Shown here piece by piece: positions 18,603 to 26,536 of a DNA stretch of 51,355 nucleotides. The translations under genes and the position numbers were made by a program. The notes beneath the pieces are model-generated. The model did not search any database, was not told the DNA's origin, and saw only the letters and a list, made by a program, of their open reading frames with translations. The stretch's first letter is position 1. The number at the start of each line of letters is the position of its first letter. Source of the DNA: a bacterium D16-36 (GTDB lineage Bacteria; Bacillota; Clostridia; Lachnospirales; Lachnospiraceae); contig RAYF01000046.1 of the NCBI GenBank assembly GCA_003611745.1, positions 1 to 51,355 on the forward strand, written 5' to 3'.

Positions 18603-20192
18603 ATGCAGTATATTGCAGATGCGAGGGAGGCGAAGGAGATTGATGGGGTTTCTATTCAGAAAATAGGGATTCCATCTTTCGTTTTAATGGAACGGGCGGC
18701 TTTAAAGGTTGCGGAACACGTCAGCCGGATTATGGGGAAGGATGAAGGGAGGATTCTTGTTGCCTGCGGCTGTGGCAACAATGGCGGAGATGGAGTGGCG
18801 GCAGGCCGGATTTTGAAAGAATGGGGATATGAGGTTGTGATTGCACTGCTGGGGAAGGAGGAGAAGGCAAGTGAGGATATGAAGCAGCAGCTTACGATAG
18901 CCCGTAAACTTTCTGTTCCGGTTATCACCGAACCTGTTATCGCAGAATATACTGTAATAATTGATGCCATCTTTGGAATCGGCCTGTCTAGGGAGGTTAC
19001 CGGCAGCTATGCGGGATGGATTGCAGAAATTAACCATGCAGATGCAATTACCCTGGCAGTGGATATCCCTTCAGGGATTGACGCCTCCACGGGAAAAGTG
19101 CTTGGGACTGCAGTCCGGGCAGATTATACGGTTACATTTGGCGTCAACAAAAGGGGGCTGCTCCTTTATCCGGGCACACAGTATGCCGGGGAGGTTTTTG
19201 TGGAGGATATCGGTTTTCCGGAGAAAGCAGTGCATGATGTAACACCTGCTGTCATCTCTTATGACCGCAGTGATATTGAGAGGCTTTTCCCAAAAAGGCA
19301 GCCAAGGAGCCATAAGGGAAATTATGGGAGGACGCTCGTGATTGCCGGCTCCAAGCAGATCAGCGGCGCCGCTTATCTTGCAGCAGCGGCGGCCTGCCGG
19401 ATAGGAAGCGGCCTGGTAAAGGTATTTACGCATGAAAATAACCGCATTATGCTGCAGACAAAGCTGCCGGAGGCTCTTTTGTGCACATATCAGGGCAATG
19501 AAAGGCTTCCTGCGGATTATATGGATGATATATTTGAGAGCGGCAGGGACGCGCTTCCGTTTTTGGAGGAAGATTCTGAGAAGGAGGAGAGCGTCGAGTT
19601 TGTCAGGCGCCTGAAAAATGAGCTTAGCTGGGCCACTGCAGTGGTAATCGGTCCAGGCCTTGGCACATCGCGCATGGCGGAGCTTCTGCTCTATAGGGTA
19701 TTAAAAATTACGGATATCCCTGTTTTGATGGATGCGGATGCCCTGAACCTGCTGCCGAGGTTTCCAGAGTATTTTAATCAGGATGGGCGAATCCAGCTTA
19801 CGGACAATTTTGTCCTGACACCGCATCTAAAAGAGATGAGCAGGCTTCTCGGGAATGATGTGGAGGAAATCAAAAATAACCTCATTGACACGGCATGCCG
19901 TTATACGAAAGGCGCTGCTGTGGTGCTGAAAGATGCAAGGACAGTGGTGTCGGACGGGACCCGCATCTACCTCAACCAGTCAGGCAATAACGCCTTGGCA
20001 AAGGGCGGTTCGGGTGATGTGTTAAGCGGCATGATCGGCGGGCTTCTGTCAGGGGGGATGGAGCCGTTTCAGGCGGCATCACTCGGCGTTTACCTGCATG
20101 GGCTGACAGCAGATGAATATGTCAGGGACAGAAGCCGTTCCACAATGCTTGCCTCTGACATATTGGAGGAACTGCCAAAAATTCTTCCATAA
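18603..20192 (+). CDS. nnr: Bifunctional NAD(P)H-hydrate repair enzyme
   Basis: A 529-residue fusion. The N-terminal YjeF-type epimerase domain (about 1-215) has CGCGNNGGDGVAAGR and VAVDIPSGIDASTG-like motifs (LAVDIPSGIDASTGKV). The C-terminal ribokinase-like dehydratase domain (about 235-525) has GNYGRTLVIAGS and the nucleotide/catalytic motif AKGGSGDVLSGMIGGLL near residue 465. Together they epimerise and dehydrate damaged NADHX/NADPHX, normally using ADP. Length fits the fused form. The ATG follows TTGGAGGGATTTTT. It belongs to a plus-strand run with alr, mazF and rlmH. Confidence 0.93.
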   Translation: MQYIADAREAKEIDGVSIQKIGIPSFVLMERAALKVAEHVSRIMGKDEGRILVACGCGNNGGDGVAAGRILKEWGYEVVIALLGKEEKASEDMKQQLTIARKLSVPVITEPVIAEYTVIIDAIFGIGLSREVTGSYAGWIAEINHADAITLAVDIPSGIDASTGKVLGTAVRADYTVTFGVNKRGLLLYPGTQYAGEVFVEDIGFPEKAVHDVTPAVISYDRSDIERLFPKRQPRSHKGNYGRTLVIAGSKQISGAAYLAAAAACRIGSGLVKVFTHENNRIMLQTKLPEALLCTYQGNERLPADYMDDIFESGRDALPFLEEDSEKEESVEFVRRLKNELSWATAVVIGPGLGTSRMAELLLYRVLKITDIPVLMDADALNLLPRFPEYFNQDGRIQLTDNFVLTPHLKEMSRLLGNDVEEIKNNLIDTACRYTKGAAVVLKDARTVVSDGTRIYLNQSGNNALAKGGSGDVLSGMIGGLLSGGMEPFQAASLGVYLHGLTADEYVRDRSRSTMLASDILEELPKILP

Positions 20193-20307
20193 GTATAAGG
20201 AGCTGTAGGAACATAACTGATGCAGCTTGCGAAGTATATTTCTTTGGGGATGTATACAAAAAAACGCAGGGCGGATAGAGATGGCGTGAAATAAGGAAGA
20301 GCGGGAA

Positions 20308-21480
20308 ATGATAATGAGAAAATACTACCGGGTACAGGCAAATATTAACCTTGATGCAATTTACCACAATGTGGAGCAGGCTAAAAAGCTCCTAAAGCCT
20401 GAGACAAAGCTGATGGCTGTTATCAAAGCGGACGGCTATGGGCATGGCGCGGTTGAGATTGCGGAGACGATTGACAGTCTGGCGGATGCGTATGGCGTGG
20501 CTATTCTGGAAGAGGGGATAGAGCTTCGCAAGGCTGGGATTACGAAACCTATTTTAATACTGGGCTTTACCCCACAGCCGCAATATGGGGCAATGATTGA
20601 TTATGATATCATGACGGCAGTATTTCAGGCTGACATGGCGGAAAAGATATCGCAGGCGGCAGTCTCCAGAGGGAAAACTGCCGGAATCCACCTGAAGCTG
20701 GATACCGGGATGAGCAGGATTGGCTTTGCACTGGATGATGCCGCGCTTTCTGATATTATAAAAATCGCGGGGCTTCCGGGAATCCGGATTGAGGGGTGCT
20801 TTTCCCATTTTGCCAGAATGGATGAGGCAGATAAAGCAAAAGCGATGGAACAGTTTTCACGTTACTGTGAGTTTACGGCCCGCATGGAGAGGGCTGGAAT
20901 CAGCATCCCAGTAAAGCATATTGCAAACAGCGCAGGCATTATGGAGGCCCCGGAGACACATCTGGATATGGTGAGGGATGGCATCTGCCTCTATGGGCTG
21001 TATCCGTCAGAGGAGGTGCAGAAGGGGAGGCTGCCGCTGATCCCTGCAATGGAGTTAAAGGCATGGGTTTCCTACGTAAAGGAGCTCGATGCCGGAGTGG
21101 AAGTCGGATACGGCGGCACGTATACAACATCCCGCAAGACAAGGGTTGCGACGATCCCGGTAGGTTATGCCGACGGCTATCCGCGCTGCCTTTCCAATAC
21201 GGGGCGTGTCCTGATCCACGGGCAGAGTGCGCCCATTATCGGCCGTGTCTGCATGGATCAGTTTATGGTGGATGTGACAGGAATTGAAAACGTCTCAGAG
21301 GGGGACGAAGTAACATTATTCGGCAGGGATGGCGGGGCGGAAATCAGCGTAGAGGAAATTTCCGGCATGTCCCATTCTTTTAATTATGAATTCGTCTGTG
21401 ATGTGGGGAAACGGGTGCCAAGGGTGTTCTATCGGGACGGAAAGGTAATCGGCACAAAGGATTTTTACCCTGAATATTAA
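20308..21480 (+). CDS. alr: Alanine racemase
   Basis: A PLP-dependent enzyme interconverting L- and D-alanine for peptidoglycan. The PLP lysine is K40 in AVIKADGYGHG; the opposite-face catalytic tyrosine is in EVGYGGTY, near residue 270; RVCMDQFMVDVT follows in the C-terminal barrel domain. Length (390) is typical. The start at 20308 has AAGGAAG 8 bases upstream; 20314 is an alternative two codons in. A MazF toxin gene follows at 108 bases, as in Bacillus, but without the antitoxin gene usually between them. Confidence 0.96.
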   Translation: MIMRKYYRVQANINLDAIYHNVEQAKKLLKPETKLMAVIKADGYGHGAVEIAETIDSLADAYGVAILEEGIELRKAGITKPILILGFTPQPQYGAMIDYDIMTAVFQADMAEKISQAAVSRGKTAGIHLKLDTGMSRIGFALDDAALSDIIKIAGLPGIRIEGCFSHFARMDEADKAKAMEQFSRYCEFTARMERAGISIPVKHIANSAGIMEAPETHLDMVRDGICLYGLYPSEEVQKGRLPLIPAMELKAWVSYVKELDAGVEVGYGGTYTTSRKTRVATIPVGYADGYPRCLSNTGRVLIHGQSAPIIGRVCMDQFMVDVTGIENVSEGDEVTLFGRDGGAEISVEEISGMSHSFNYEFVCDVGKRVPRVFYRDGKVIGTKDFYPEY

Positions 21481-21588
21481 TTTTTTAAAAACGTTTGCGA
21501 ATACTTCTTTCAAAAATGGAAAAGATAGGAAGAGGAAACTTACATAGAAGATGTGAGAAATATAATTTAAGATTGGAGCGTGAACGTT

Positions 21589-21960
21589 TTGGTTATCAGA
21601 CGTGGAGATATTTATTTTGCGGATTTGAGGCCGGTGGTCGGGTCCGAACAGGGGGGAATCCGCCCGGTACTTATTATACAGAACGATATGGGAAACAGAC
21701 ATAGCCCTACAGTGATTTGTGCAGCAATTACATCAAAAATGAATAAGGCAAAACTTCCAACACATATTGCCCTGGAAGTCAATAAGTATGATATCATTAA
21801 GGATTCTGTGATTCTTTTGGAGCAGATCCGTACAATTGATAAATCAAGGCTCCGTGAGAAGGTATGCCATCTGGATGACGAGATTTTAGATAAAATCAAC
21901 CATGCGCTCTGTGTCAGCCTTGCGCTGGAATGCCCGAGAAGCATTGCGGAGCATGTCTGA
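21589..21960 (+). CDS. mazF: MazF/PemK-type endoribonuclease (EndoA)
   Basis: A 123-residue sequence-specific mRNA interferase. [19 protein letters not shown] and RPVLIIQND at the N-terminus and [26 protein letters not shown] further on match Bacillus EndoA closely. The TTG at 21589 is chosen: GGAG is 10 bases upstream and it aligns with the MIVKRGD start of the Bacillus protein; the GTG at 21580 is too close to the ribosome-binding site. The 108-base gap to alr is too short for the usual ribbon-helix-helix antitoxin. Confidence 0.9.
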   Translation: MVIRRGDIYFADLRPVVGSEQGGIRPVLIIQNDMGNRHSPTVICAAITSKMNKAKLPTHIALEVNKYDIIKDSVILLEQIRTIDKSRLREKVCHLDDEILDKINHALCVSLALECPRSIAEHV

Positions 21961-22088
21961 TCAATCCTGCCTATGCCCTGCGGCTGCGGAGGTTAAATAC
22001 CCTGCAGCAAGGCACAACGCATCTTTGATGCGCGAGCCATTGGTTTGGGATGGAATATTGGCTTCCGGCGCATCAAATATCGTGATTA

Positions 22089-22124
22089 AGGAACTGCAAT
22101 TAAAATAATTTATTTACAGTTCCT
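22089..22124. repeat. Inverted repeat of the AGGAACTGT family
   Basis: Arms 22089-22103 and 22110-22124 match at 13 of 15 pairs. The core AGGAACTG is shared with the 71-bp palindrome at 28774-28844 and with single halves at 14284 and 15317. It sits just before the rlmH ribosome-binding site; no T run follows. Confidence 0.65.
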
Positions 22125-22143
22125 AAGGGAGACGGTGGATAAA

Positions 22144-22623
22144 ATGAAGATTACAATTCTTGCGGTAGGAAAATTAAAGGAAGCATATTTTGCAGGCGCG
22201 GTAAAAGAATACAGCAAGCGGCTGGGCCGCTACTGCAGGCTGGAAGTGATTGAAGTCATGGACGAGAGGACTGCGGAAAATGCCAGCGGGCGCGAGGAGG
22301 ATCTTGTCCGGCAGAGGGAGGGGGAGCGCCTGAAAAAATACATAAAAGAGGGTGCCTATGTTATTTCCCTTGCAATTGAGGGGCAGCAGCATTCCTCGGA
22401 GGATTTTGCGCAGAAACTCCACATGCTCGGCCTTCACGGCAAAAGCCATATTATATTTATTATCGGCGGCTCGATCGGGCTTGCGCCAGAGATTTTAAAA
22501 GATTCAGATGAACTTCTTAGTTTTTCAAAAATGACTTTTCCGCACCAGCTTATGCGGGTGGTGCTTTTAGAGCAGATATACCGGGCGTACCGGATCATCC
22601 ATGGGGAGCCGTACCACAAATAA
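22144..22623 (+). CDS. rlmH: 23S rRNA pseudouridine-1915 N3-methyltransferase
   Basis: A 159-residue SPOUT methyltransferase acting on assembled ribosomes at helix 69. It begins MKITILAVGKLKE and has FIIGGSIGLAPE (SAM-binding knot), LSFSKMTFPHQLMRVVLLEQIYRAYRI and the conserved end GEPYHK. Length equals staphylococcal RlmH (OrfX). The ATG at 22144 is chosen over GTG 22135 on homology. The 3' end of this gene is the SCC insertion site in staphylococci; no such element is seen here. Confidence 0.96.
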   Translation: MKITILAVGKLKEAYFAGAVKEYSKRLGRYCRLEVIEVMDERTAENASGREEDLVRQREGERLKKYIKEGAYVISLAIEGQQHSSEDFAQKLHMLGLHGKSHIIFIIGGSIGLAPEILKDSDELLSFSKMTFPHQLMRVVLLEQIYRAYRIIHGEPYHK

Positions 22624-22640
22624 AAGTGGAGGGAGCGGCT

Positions 22641-23939
22641 TTATGCCTTTGCGGGGAGCCTGACGCAGAAGCTGCTTCCTTTGCCTTTGGCATCCTCTAC
22701 CCAGATGCTGCCTCTGTGTGCGTTGACAATTTCCTTTGCAATGCATAGCCCTAGCCCGAAATGTTCTTTATCGGTATGTGCTCTTTCTGAACGGTAAAAG
22801 CGGCCAAATATTTTCTTTTTTTCTTCGTCCGGCACGCCGCACCCTGTGTCAGAGACGCAAAAAAGAAGCGCTGAGGGTTTATGGAATGTCAGGGAAAGGC
22901 TGATTTTTCCGCCAGAAGGCGTATAGGACAGTGCGTTGTCCATTAAAATGATAAATACCTGTGTAATCCGCTCTGCATCAAGGCAGCAGTCCGGAAGAAT
23001 ATCGTCCGGCAGGCTGATGGAGAGGGAAATCTTTTTCTTTCTGGCAAGGGGTTCGTATTTTTCGTATATATTTAACAGGATTCCGTCCGGCTGGCAGGCT
23101 TCCATATGGATTGGCAGGTGCCCCGAATCTGAGTTTGCTAAAAGCAGCATCTGGTTGATCAGGTTCTGCATGCGGCTGCTTTCTTCTTCCATCAAATCAA
23201 TAAAATGTGCCTGCTCATCTGGTTTTGGCGCAGTTTTTAAGATTTCCAGACCGGAGCGAAGCACGGCAAGCGGCGCGCGGAGCTCATGGGAAGCTGAGGC
23301 AATAAAGAGTGTCTGCTGCCTCTGGCTGTTTTCCATAGGGACAATGATGCGCTTAGTAAAATACCATGAAAATATAAATAACAGGATGACTGCGGCACAG
23401 GCGGCAAGGCAGATGAGCCTGCGCAGGTTTGCTGCTGCATTCTGCTGCTTTTCAAGGGAAAAGAGCATGAGGAAACCGAGTTCCCCTTTTTGTTTTGGTA
23501 TGATGCCGGCAGAAGCATAATAGCTATGGCCGGAGGATGATGTAAAATCAAATTGGGTCTGGGTGATAATTTTTTGTCTGTATGCGGAAAAAATGTCGAC
23601 ATTGTATTTTTCCTTTGCGGCATGGATGGCCTCATCTGCTAACTGCTTTTCTTTTTTAGAAAAATGGTAATCCTGATAGGAGAGTGGCCTCTCATTGTCA
23701 TAGAGAAAGAGGAGGATCTGCCCGTTTCCCTGAAGCTGGTTCAGCCACTGGTGCGAAATATAATCCTGGTCCTGAAGGTGGATCAGGACAGAGTTTAGCT
23801 GTGTCAGAAAGGAATTGTAATCATTCTTTTTCAGGCTGTTTTGGGCAGAGAGCAGGCAGAGAAACATCAGGATTAGTAGAATACAGCTTGTAATGGCAGT
23901 ACAAAACAAAGTCATCTGCAAATGTAATTTCCGAAACAT
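22641..23939 (-). CDS. Sensor histidine kinase
   Basis: A 432-residue two-component kinase. TM1 (about 10-31) and TM2 (about 175-194) flank a 140-residue extracytoplasmic sensor region. The H box ASHELRAPLAVLRSG has the phospho-accepting H218; N box DNALSYTP, G1 DTGCGVPDEEK and G2 GLGLCIAKEI follow. The ATG at 23939 is preferred because the upstream ATG (23951) lies inside its GGGGAG ribosome-binding site. It lies 83 bases downstream of its response regulator on the same strand. The signal is unknown. Confidence 0.93.
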   Translation of the reverse strand: MFRKLHLQMTLFCTAITSCILLILMFLCLLSAQNSLKKNDYNSFLTQLNSVLIHLQDQDYISHQWLNQLQGNGQILLFLYDNERPLSYQDYHFSKKEKQLADEAIHAAKEKYNVDIFSAYRQKIITQTQFDFTSSSGHSYYASAGIIPKQKGELGFLMLFSLEKQQNAAANLRRLICLAACAAVILLFIFSWYFTKRIIVPMENSQRQQTLFIASASHELRAPLAVLRSGLEILKTAPKPDEQAHFIDLMEEESSRMQNLINQMLLLANSDSGHLPIHMEACQPDGILLNIYEKYEPLARKKKISLSISLPDDILPDCCLDAERITQVFIILMDNALSYTPSGGKISLSLTFHKPSALLFCVSDTGCGVPDEEKKKIFGRFYRSERAHTDKEHFGLGLCIAKEIVNAHRGSIWVEDAKGKGSSFCVRLPAKA

Positions 23940-24022
23940 AAAACTCCCCATTTCTGTGCACGTTTTTTGCAGCCTTAGAATGATTTTTCAATTTATCCTC
24001 TTTTCTACAGAGCCTAATATTG

Positions 24023-24694
24023 CTATTTTTCTAACAGGTAGCCCATGCCGCGCACTGTCGTTACATTTAGGCTGCTGCCCACGTATTTCAGGCGTTTTCT
24101 GAGAAAATGGATATAGGTATCCAGATTGCCCTCCTCCACAGGGGCATCTACGCCCCAGACGCGGGAAAAAATCACCATGCGCCGTATCACTTTTCCGGCA
24201 TCCCGCATAAATACCTCCAGCAGAAGCCCCTCCCTGGCAGACAGCTGCAGTTCGCATTTTGGCCCGCGCAGAATCCGCAGGGAATTGTCATAGGTAATAT
24301 CGCCAAACTGCAGGAGGCTGTCATCCTCATATTTCTGGCTGCGCCTGCCAAGGGAGCGGATGCGTGCCAGCAGTTCTTCAAATGCAAACGGCTTTACAAT
24401 ATAGTCGTCTGCACCGCAGTCAAGCCCCTCAATCCTGTCGTACAGCTCGCCGAGCGCAGTAATCAGGATAACAGGGGTATTAAGCCCTGAACTTCTTGCC
24501 CTTTTTAGCACAAGAAGGCCGTTCATGGTGGGCAGCATCCGGTCTAACAATACGATGTCGTGTGCGTCCTGCACAAATAAATCAAGGCCATCCCGCCCGT
24601 CATGGCTGATTGTAACATGATGGCCCTCCTTTTCAAGCTGGAACCGTAAAAGCTCACATAATTCTTTGTCATCTTCTATCAATAAGATTTTCAT
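24023..24694 (-). CDS. OmpR-family response regulator
   Basis: A 223-residue regulator. The receiver domain has IEDD (7-9 acidic pocket), phospho-acceptor D51 in VLLDRMLP, T near 79 (LITALGE) and K near 101 (VKPF). The C-terminal winged helix carries REGLLLEVFMRDAGKVIRR and YIHFLRKRLK. The start at 24694 follows GGGATGGTTTTAAAA. It is paired with the downstream histidine kinase. Direct repeats upstream (24793-24807) may be its own binding site. Confidence 0.93.
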   Translation of the reverse strand: MKILLIEDDKELCELLRFQLEKEGHHVTISHDGRDGLDLFVQDAHDIVLLDRMLPTMNGLLVLKRARSSGLNTPVILITALGELYDRIEGLDCGADDYIVKPFAFEELLARIRSLGRRSQKYEDDSLLQFGDITYDNSLRILRGPKCELQLSAREGLLLEVFMRDAGKVIRRMVIFSRVWGVDAPVEEGNLDTYIHFLRKRLKYVGSSLNVTTVRGMGYLLEK

Positions 24695-24792
24695 TTTTAA
24701 AACCATCCCTATCCCAAACGACAATTCCCTTTATACTGCGCTTTTGTTACAAGTTATTTGACTAACAATTATTTAGTATAACACAAAAATCT

Positions 24793-24807
24793 TTAAAAAA
24801 CCTTAAA
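24793..24807. promoter_or_regulatory. Candidate response-regulator box upstream of the two-component operon
   Basis: Two TTAAA motifs start at 24793 and 24803, exactly 10 bases apart, as expected for head-to-tail OmpR-type dimer binding. A TATACT -10-like sequence for the minus strand lies close by (near 24775). The spacing recurs before the operon at 28862. Confidence 0.35.
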
Positions 24808-24906
24808 GGAAGGAATTTTGCACAAATATTTGGAAAAGTTTATACTTCTCATTAACGAAACAGTAACTATTGGTATGCCGTTTATACAGGCGGAAAGGAG
24901 ATAGTG

Positions 24907-25482
24907 ATGGGAAAGTTTTTGCTGACAGAGGAGCTGTTATTACAATACCAGAAACATTTATATGAAGAGGAGAGGGCGACAGCGACGATTAAGAAATACA
25001 TATGTGACTTAAAAAAGCTGAAAGATTATGCTTCCGGGAGGGAAATCACAAAGGAACTGATGGTCAGGTACAAGGAGGAGTTGAGAAAGAAATATAAGGT
25101 TACAAGCATTAATTCATTTCTGGTGGCGGCAAACCGTTTTTTTGAATATGCAGGCTGGTATGGGCTGCGCATCAAGACATACCGTATCCAGAAGGAGATA
25201 TTTGTGCCGGAGAACAGGAATCTTTCAAAGGCAGAGTATAAGCGGCTGGTAAGACTGGCGTTGAGGAAGGGGAAAAAACGCCTTGCCATGATGCTCCAGA
25301 CCATCTGTGCGACGGGAATCCGCATCAGTGAGCTTGCCAGCTTTACGGCGGAAAGCGTCAAGATTACCCTTTTTCCTGCCCCAGCGAGGGAGGGTTCGGG
25401 CAGAGCCCGGAGTAAAAGTTTAGGCCAGGGATGCCTGAGCGGCGGGACACCCTTTTCAAAGGGCGTCCCAAGAGTGGATTAG
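24907..25482 (+). pseudogene. Truncated tyrosine recombinase
   Basis: The protein begins like a phage-integrase-family recombinase: a SAM-like core-binding domain (about 1-95) and the start of the catalytic domain including the first catalytic arginine in TGIRISELASF (near residue 140). After about residue 150 the sequence turns into Ser/Gly/Pro-rich residues with no recombinase character, and the HxxR and active-site Tyr are missing. The 3' half has been replaced by unrelated, hairpin-rich DNA starting near 25365. It should be inactive as a recombinase. The start has GGAAAGGAGATAGTG. Confidence 0.8.
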
Positions 25483-25642
25483 ATTTTTTCAATGCGCCAA
25501 GGCAAAGTGGTAATCACACGAAATGTCTTGTCCATAGCATGGGGATGGATTGCGTGTAGATGTCCGAAAATCGGGTACTACACAAATTCAAAATGTCCTT
25601 GACAAGGGGTACAATTTACTTCTTATATTGATAATTGAATAT
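25365..25642. other. Hairpin-rich non-coding segment replacing the recombinase 3' end
   Basis: No credible gene beyond the recombinase remnant. Stem-loops include TTCGGGC/GCCCGGA near 25397-25413, a stem pairing GGGAC-CCCTT with AAGGG-GTCCC near 25444-25470, and GTGTAG/CTACAC near 25553-25582. A TTGACA -35-like box at 25599-25604 with TTATAT 18 bases on is a possible extra promoter. It may be the end of a mobile element; not identified. Confidence 0.4.
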
Positions 25643-25729
25643 AGGCTTTACACTAAAGGTATCAATTGTTATAATGGCTATAGAAACAAATTTATAGCAT
25701 ATATTTAGAAAGTAGGTGATTATATGCCA
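25643..25729 (+). repeat. 87-bp promoter/leader repeat, copy A
   Basis: It matches 26109-26195 at about 81 of 87 positions and ends exactly at ATGCCA, the first two codons of the gene it precedes. It contains a sigma-A promoter: TTTACA (25647-25652), 17 bases, TATAAT (25670-25675), and the ribosome-binding region GAAAGTAGGTGATT. Confidence 0.85.
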
Positions 25730-25897
25730 GGTGAAAAAGAATTGAATGCTATGCTTTTTGACCAATTGACAATAATTGAAAGAATAGAAAGACGGGCTGA
25801 AAAAGGTGATCTTGAAGAAGTGAAAAAAGAAATTGAAATCTTAAAAAATGAAATCAACCGAAAACTATATCAGAAACCGCCATTAACAGACAACTAG
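25724..25897 (+). CDS. Small helical protein, 57 residues, unknown function
   Basis: Begins MPGEKELNAMLFDQLTIIER and continues as a charged, probably coiled-coil helix rich in Glu and Lys. It has its own promoter and ribosome-binding site within copy A of the 87-bp repeat, which supports real expression. Its TAG stop directly adjoins the MITE-like element that begins at 25897. It shares only the first two codons with the second small gene at 26190, despite the shared leader. I do not recognise the family; a small regulator or antitoxin-like role is conceivable but unsupported. Confidence 0.6.
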   Translation: MPGEKELNAMLFDQLTIIERIERRAEKGDLEEVKKEIEILKNEINRKLYQKPPLTDN

Positions 25898-26056
25898 TAC
25901 AGCGGATATTAAATTTCTGATAGTTATACGAAGGATATTTTTTCGAGTGTGCATGTCAAAAAACGTAGGCGTAGCGGGCTACGCTGAGGATTTTTGACAT
26001 GTGCAATCGGAAAAATAGACAAGTTATAACTATCAAGGAATTAATTTACGCTGTAC
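25897..26056. mobile_element. MITE-like element with TA flanks
   Basis: A 160-bp imperfect palindrome. The ends are GTACAGCG and CGCTGTAC, flanked by TA at 25895-25896 and 26057-26058. The arms remain similar inward (GATAGTTATA with its inverse; a core CGTAGCGGGCTACG). TA flanks and terminal inverted repeats fit a non-autonomous IS630/mariner-type element. It carries no gene. Confidence 0.6.
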
Positions 26057-26108
26057 TAGTACAAATATATTACACATAACCAAGGTGTAAAGTCTTATTC
26101 AATTATAA

Positions 26109-26195
26109 AGGCTTTAAGCTAAAGGTATCAATTGTTATAATGACTATAGAAACAAATTTATAACATACATTTAGAAAGTAGGTGGTTATATGCCA
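26109..26195 (+). repeat. 87-bp promoter/leader repeat, copy B
   Basis: The second copy of the 25643-25729 repeat, offset by 466 bases. Promoter: TTTAAG (26113-26118), 17 bases, TATAAT (26136-26141). The -35 is slightly worse than in copy A; the -10 and spacer are unchanged. Confidence 0.85.
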
Positions 26196-26381
26196 AATGG
26201 TTTAGAAATCATCAAAACAGCTATAGACGATTTTGAAGAAATACAAGAATATATGTTCTTAGCTAAAAAAGAAAATGCAACAGAAACATATGAACGGTTA
26301 AAAAAGAAATATTTGTCTTTAAAGGCTATTTTAAATATTAGCGGTGTAAACTTAACAGATATTGATAGAATTAAAGAATAA
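26190..26381 (+). CDS. Small helical protein, 63 residues, unknown function
   Basis: Begins MPNGLEIIKTAIDDFEEIQE and ends SGVNLTDIDRIKE; predicted to be helical and acidic, without signal peptide or membrane helix. It is expressed from copy B of the duplicated leader. The pattern (short, own promoter, inside accessory DNA, near a dead recombinase) suggests cargo of a mobile element. The family is not recognised. Confidence 0.65.
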   Translation: MPNGLEIIKTAIDDFEEIQEYMFLAKKENATETYERLKKKYLSLKAILNISGVNLTDIDRIKE

Positions 26382-26397
26382 AATCGAATAGTAATAA

Positions 26398-26433
26398 GTC
26401 AAATGCCCCGTAGCTTGCTGTGGGGTATTTGAC
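26398..26433. repeat. Palindromic repeat CAAATGCCCC...GGGGTATTTG
   Basis: Arms 26398-26409 and 26422-26433 pair at 11 of 12 positions around a 12-base loop. The same core, CAAATACCCC/GGGGTATTTG, occurs at 28478-28497 inside the foldback element. It follows the second small gene and may also slow transcription, but has no T run. Confidence 0.65.
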
Positions 26434-26536
26434 TGGATATAATAAAAAAGAACCGCTTAGGGTATTGTTACAAAATAACATAGGAAACCCGTGCAGGCTA
26501 TTTACTGGCGGTTCTTCCGTAGAGGGGCGTGATGAA

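Noticed and set aside
22600-22640. SCC-like element at the 3' end of rlmH
   Set aside because: The conserved gene end is present, but a histidine kinase follows directly, with no ccr recombinase or inverted boundary repeats.
23939-23965. Fourth member of the pseudoknot leader family before the histidine kinase
   Set aside because: GTGCACAGAAATGGGGAG resembles the leader tail, but no upstream hairpin with a complementary loop was found.
25643-26195. CRISPR-like array from the repeated 87-bp blocks
   Set aside because: Only two copies, 466 bases apart, each a promoter plus start codon; no regular spacers or cas genes.
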